Shown: in pieces, positions 60,301-64,000 of the stretch
How the letters are laid out: every line of letters begins with the position of its first letter
Position numbering within the stretch: the first letter of the stretch is position 1
Origin: Beroe forskalii
Lineage: Eukaryota; Ctenophora; Nuda; Beroida; Beroidae
Assembly (NCBI GenBank): GCA_011033025.1
Contig: WFMF01000114.1
Coordinates: 372,001-436,000, forward strand
Direction of reading: 5' to 3'
Length of the DNA stretch: 64,000 nucleotides
The notes under the pieces: model-generated
The model's database searches: none
The model's input: the letters and a program-made list of their open reading frames with translations, nothing else
Told to the model about the DNA's origin: nothing
Position numbers and translations under genes: made by a program

Positions 60301-63300
60301 AAGCGATTTTGACTGTTTTCCACAGTTTTTTGCCCAAAAAATCGATCTAGCAACTTTCCAGGACTTTCCAGAGTGGGGAAAGTGCCGAAAAATCGATTTT
60401 TAGTTGAGGCGCAGCCGATTGACCTGTGAAAAATCGTAACTTGGCTCAGGAAGGTCGTAGAGACTTCAATTTGGGCTTAAAAGAAGCGCAATGACCATGT
60501 TTATATACGACTTGTTAATAAACATATGCCCTAAAATGGTCAGGAACAGAGTTATGGGCGAAAAACTGATTTTTGGGCACCCGCGATACATAGCGGAGGC
60601 GATTTTTGTATCTCAGCTCAGGAGGATCGTAGAGACTTCAAATTGGGCTTAAAAGAAGCGCAATGACCATGTTTATATACGACTTGTTAATAAACATATG
60701 CCCTAAAATGATCAGGAACAGAGTTATGGGCGAAAAACTGATTTTTGGGCACCCGCGATACATAGCGAAGGCGATTTTTGTATCTCAACTCAGGAGGGTC
60801 GTAGAGACTTCAATTTCGGCTTAAAAGAAGCGTTATGACCATGTTTATATACGACTTGATAATAATCATATGCCCTAAAATGCTCAGAAACAGAATTATG
60901 TGCGAAAAACTGATGATTTTCGGGCACCCGCGGTACATGGTGGAGGCGATTTTTGTATTTCAGCTCAGGAAGGTCGTAGAGACTTCATTTTGTGCTTAAA
61001 AGAAGCGCAATGACCATGTTTACATACGACTTGGTAATAAACATATGCCCTAAAATGCTCAGGAACAGAGCTATGGGCGAAAAACTGATTTTTGGGCACC
61101 TGCGATTGGGCATAGCTGAGACGATTTTTATATCTTGGCCAAAGAATGTCGTAGAGACTTCGTTTTGGGATTAAAAGAAGCGCATTGGCCATGTTTACAT
61201 ACTCCTTGCTAATAAATATAAACCCTAATATACTCTTGGGCAACAACATGATTCACTCATAGGCCATGACGCAGTGCTGAGGCACTTTTATAAATATCCT
61301 AGGCCAGAAAGCAGTGCAATGGACTTTTTTGGATATTCTCCATATAATACAGGTCGCAGAGCTAGGACCCAGGTGTTATTGATTGATCATTATGTTTTCA
61401 TAAGCATGCTCTGATGGGCTATACGGCTGCCAAGCTCAGCAAAAGTATACTAAATGATTTACCACAGGGCTCAAAGTGTTTGATAACTCCAGAACCAGAA
61501 CTTATATCAAAATCAAATAGATGTTGCCAATATTTATGGCATACAATCCAAAATATTCATATGCTCAGCTCATCATTTAACCTTCCTGCCCAGTGCACAG
61601 TTTCCCGTACATTCGGCTGAGTGAACCGAGTGGCTGTGTAGGCGTTTTGAAGGAAAGAATCTTCACCCTTAGCACGATAAGCAGGGCAAGGAACTGGACC
61701 ACCAGCTTACCAGGTCCGGGAATCGAACCTAACTTCATAGATATGGAATAGACGTGTGGACTCCATAGATATGGATTATGGAAGGTACTGCATACAATTA
61801 AGTCACAGACGAGACCATGGATCTGACCTATTATATAATTTATATACCCCGACCAAACAAGACTCTAGATTATTTCCTCCTACTCGGGTCAGAAAATCTT
61901 TGTCTGTATTTATCATTCAATCACCTATGTAAAGATTTTTGAGACCTACTTCATCAAATCAGATTTGGTTTGATTCACTAATCAATATTTTGCTTGGCAA
62001 TTCCGTGGTGACCCTTTTTAAAGCGAAATAAGATATGAAAATCCCCAGATGTAAAGATTCTCTGGAGAATAAAAACTCCAGGGCCAAAATAATCATGGTA
62101 AGATCTGGTAATTGTGGTTCTTGTTTTTAAAGTTTAAGCCCTCATTATGGGCCATTGGGCCAAGCAGAGATTCGAAAATCGCATCTGTCATGACCTTAGG
62201 GAGACCAAAATATAAGTCATATACTAAATTATTAACATGGCCACTGCGTTATTTTTAAATTTTAGTGTCAACGACCTTCCTGAGCTGAGATACAAAAATC
62301 ACCTCCACTATGTATGGCAGGTGCCCAAAAATCAGTTTTTCAGCCATAACTATGTTCTTGAGCATTTTAGGGCATAAAAAATCAGTTTTTCGCCCATAAC
62401 CCTGTTTCTGAGCATTTAAGGGCATATGTTTACGAACAAGTCGTATATAAACATGGTCATTGCGCTTCTTCTAACTTTCTAAGCCAAAAACGAAGTCTCT
62501 ACGACCCTCCTGAGCTGAGATACAAAAATCGCCTCCGCTATGTATTGCGGGTGCCCAGAAATCAGTTTTTCGCCCATAACTCTGTTCCTGATCATTTTAG
62601 GGCATATGTTTATTAACAAGTCGTATATAAACATGTTAATTGCGCTTCTTTTAAGCCCAAATTGAAGTCTCTACGATCCTCCTGAGCTGAGATACAAAAA
62701 TCGCCTCCACTATGTATCGCGGGTGCCCAAAAATCAGTTTTTCGCCCATAACTCTGTTCCTGATCATTTTAGGGCATATGTTTATTGACAAGTCGTATAT
62801 AAACATGGTCATTGCGCTTCTTTTAAGCCCAAAATGAAGTCTCTACGACCTTCCTAAGCCAAGTTACAATTTTTCACAGGTCAGTCGGCTGCTCCTCAAC
62901 TAAAAATCGATTTTTCGGCACTTTTCCCATTCCGGAAAGTCCCGGAAAGTTGCTAGATCGATTTTTTGGGCAAAAAACTGTGGAAAACAGTCAAAACCGC
63001 TTGGTGTAGAATTTGTTCCGATTTTGAGCTATTCTGGGCCAGATTTGACTCTATTAATACGCAAATGGGCGATTTATCTTTTATCTATGTATGATTTATC
63101 GTGTGTGATCAGAAATAAACAAGACAAAATATACATTATGTTGATGTGCATTCTGTAACTGGAAGTATCTTCATTTTCATAAATTTTAACAGACTCCAAT
63201 CAGGTCCAGTCGCTAAACCGGAACGGACATCACCAGAGCAACGTGCTGGCTATACCACGTGACCATGGTAAAACTAACGGTTACCATGACGACGTGCTGC

Positions 63301-63455
63301 ATGGTAACGGGGTGAAGTGTAACGGAAAGAGTCATCTGCAGGGTAATAAGGTGGGAGTTCTGGGCCAACAGAAACCCCTCACTCCAAGGAACAGACAGGA
63401 ACAGAAAGCAGGGGTCCACGGAACTAAATCATGTTTTGACAGGATCACAGACTAA
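57332..63455 (+). CDS. Class A (rhodopsin-type) G-protein-coupled receptor, orphan
   Basis: Nine exons join in frame to 386 residues: 57332-57506, 57768-57887, 58543-58637, 58795-58844, 59044-59127, 59387-59531, 59712-59820, 60013-60143, 63204-63455. The ATG at 57332 in CACCATG is preferred; it leaves a very short N-terminus. Landmarks: GN in TM1 (26-27), NLAIAD in TM2 (50-55), TM3 Cys87 with partner Cys in loop 2 (SYNCGLDLG), DRY (111-113), CSLP in TM6 (236-239, lacking the usual Trp), NPVLY in TM7 (274-278). TM7 has no retinal-binding Lys, so it is not an opsin. Overall flavour is melatonin/opsin-like, but I cannot assign a ligand. Exon 9 has two candidate acceptors: the one at 63203 gives an 83-residue tail ending RITD, while one 11 bases upstream would end the protein after TPIRSSR. 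The last intron holds a giant foldback element. Confidence 0.88.
60260..63053. mobile_element. Giant 2.8-kb foldback element with TTA duplications, in the last GPCR intron
   Basis: TAGAGTCAAATC at the left end and its complement at the right are flanked by TTA at 60257-60259 and 63054-63056. Behind the ends, both arms carry AACAAATTCTACACCAAGCG, AAAAAATCGATCTAGCAACT and AAAAATCGATTTTT. The left arm then has five tandem units of 172-175 bp (CGTAGAGACTTC at 60456, 60628, 60800, 60975, 61150); the right arm has three to four of the same unit inverted. The centre (61.25-62.24 kb) is unique sequence. No transposase. TTA duplication fits PIF/Harbinger; array-bearing arms recall FB/TU-type foldback elements. 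Confidence 0.8.
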
Positions 63456-64000
63456 TGAATCAACATCGAATATTCAAGTGCATTCAGGATCAACTAAATA
63501 CAGCAGGATTATAGTAGATAGTATCAGTTCTATCAGTTTATAAGAAAACTCCATGATGTATTGCTTTATGAAATAGACGATATGATTTATTCAACAGTGA
63601 ACCAGTTCTTCACTTATTCTTAAATCAAGAGTTAGTCTTGACAAGAGTTGGATCATGAATTTCTCCCATAATTTTGATAATACTTTGATTTACAGTACAG
63701 TTTCACTTTCAATTCATAGTTTTGAATTCGTAATTTGAGGAAATATAAGAATAATAATATGAGACAGTATCAACACTTGTGCGTCACGGTGTGCCTACAG
63801 AGAAAATTCTACCACCCCTACATTGAAAAGCGTTGAGAATGTTCACCAAGACGCGCGATACTGATGAATCTGAGACTTTCTTGTTTTGGCAACTACTGGG
63901 TCAAATCATACTCGTCATATTGCGATCAATGATAATAAGAACAATTATCGGACAGTGGTACAAAAACACGCACGATAAACGATACCAACATTAAAAATCA
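63456..64000. other. 3' flank of the GPCR gene
   Basis: AT-rich, presumably the 3' UTR and beyond. No canonical AATAAA was seen within the window and no further exon is recognised. Confidence 0.4.

Noticed and set aside
61650-61735. tRNA gene or tRNA-derived SINE (minus-strand box B GGTTCGATTCC at 61719-61729)
   Set aside because: No box A at the right distance and no cloverleaf; possibly an old SINE tail but not supportable.
57332-63455. GPCR as an opsin
   Set aside because: TM7 has Met where opsins carry the retinal Lys, and the motif is NPVLY without the opsin pattern.

Overview
This is animal nuclear DNA from an invertebrate: split genes with GT-AG introns, AT-rich intergenic DNA, GC-richer exons, and an animal gene set (EPS15-type EH protein, METTL3, Ig-type receptor tyrosine kinase, WDR7, Golgi mannosidase II, ERdj4, class A GPCR). 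I cannot name the species. The compact introns and many short inverted-repeat elements would suit a marine invertebrate or an early-branching animal, but that is a guess.

Layout. 0.5-3.6 kb (-): 5' part of an EPS15-like endocytic adaptor, running out of the left edge. 4.1-11.8 kb (-): a complete 11-exon METTL3 (510 codons). A complete intronless receptor tyrosine kinase (5.9-7.8 kb, same strand) sits in its eighth intron, and its penultimate exon end is tandemly triplicated. 13.0-17.0 kb (-): an intronless full-length WDR7/rabconnectin-3 beta. 17.2-22.3 kb: repeats only (GC-rich foldback elements, a 21-bp and an 18-bp minisatellite). 22.4-25.0 kb (+): complete 8-exon thymidine phosphorylase, tail to tail with a two-exon Golgi alpha-mannosidase II (25.7-29.1 kb, -) whose C-terminal part carries four apparent one-base frame breaks. 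30-33.5 kb: a retrotransposon tail and more foldback elements. 34.1-36.2 kb (+): DNAJB9/ERdj4 with a Gln/His-rich insert. 36.9-43.4 kb: a satellite of about 355 bp in roughly 18 copies, interrupted by a 5'-truncated retrotransposon with a 15-bp target-site duplication. 43.7-45.3 kb: a 1.5-kb TTAA-flanked inverted-repeat element. 45.7-57.3 kb: no recognisable coding exon, but a promoter-like cluster of CACGTG boxes, RFX X-box sites and small mobile elements. 57.3-63.5 kb (+): a 9-exon rhodopsin-class GPCR whose last intron holds a 2.8-kb giant foldback element.

The genes do not form one pathway; most are housekeeping or secretory-pathway genes (m6A writing, V-ATPase/vesicle regulation, nucleoside catabolism, N-glycan trimming, ER chaperoning, endocytosis). 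Two signals cut across them. First, the palindrome GTCACGTGAC occurs seven times exactly, far above chance. Second, two long genes are intronless among intron-rich neighbours. I found no prokaryotic-type system, CRISPR array or viral genome.
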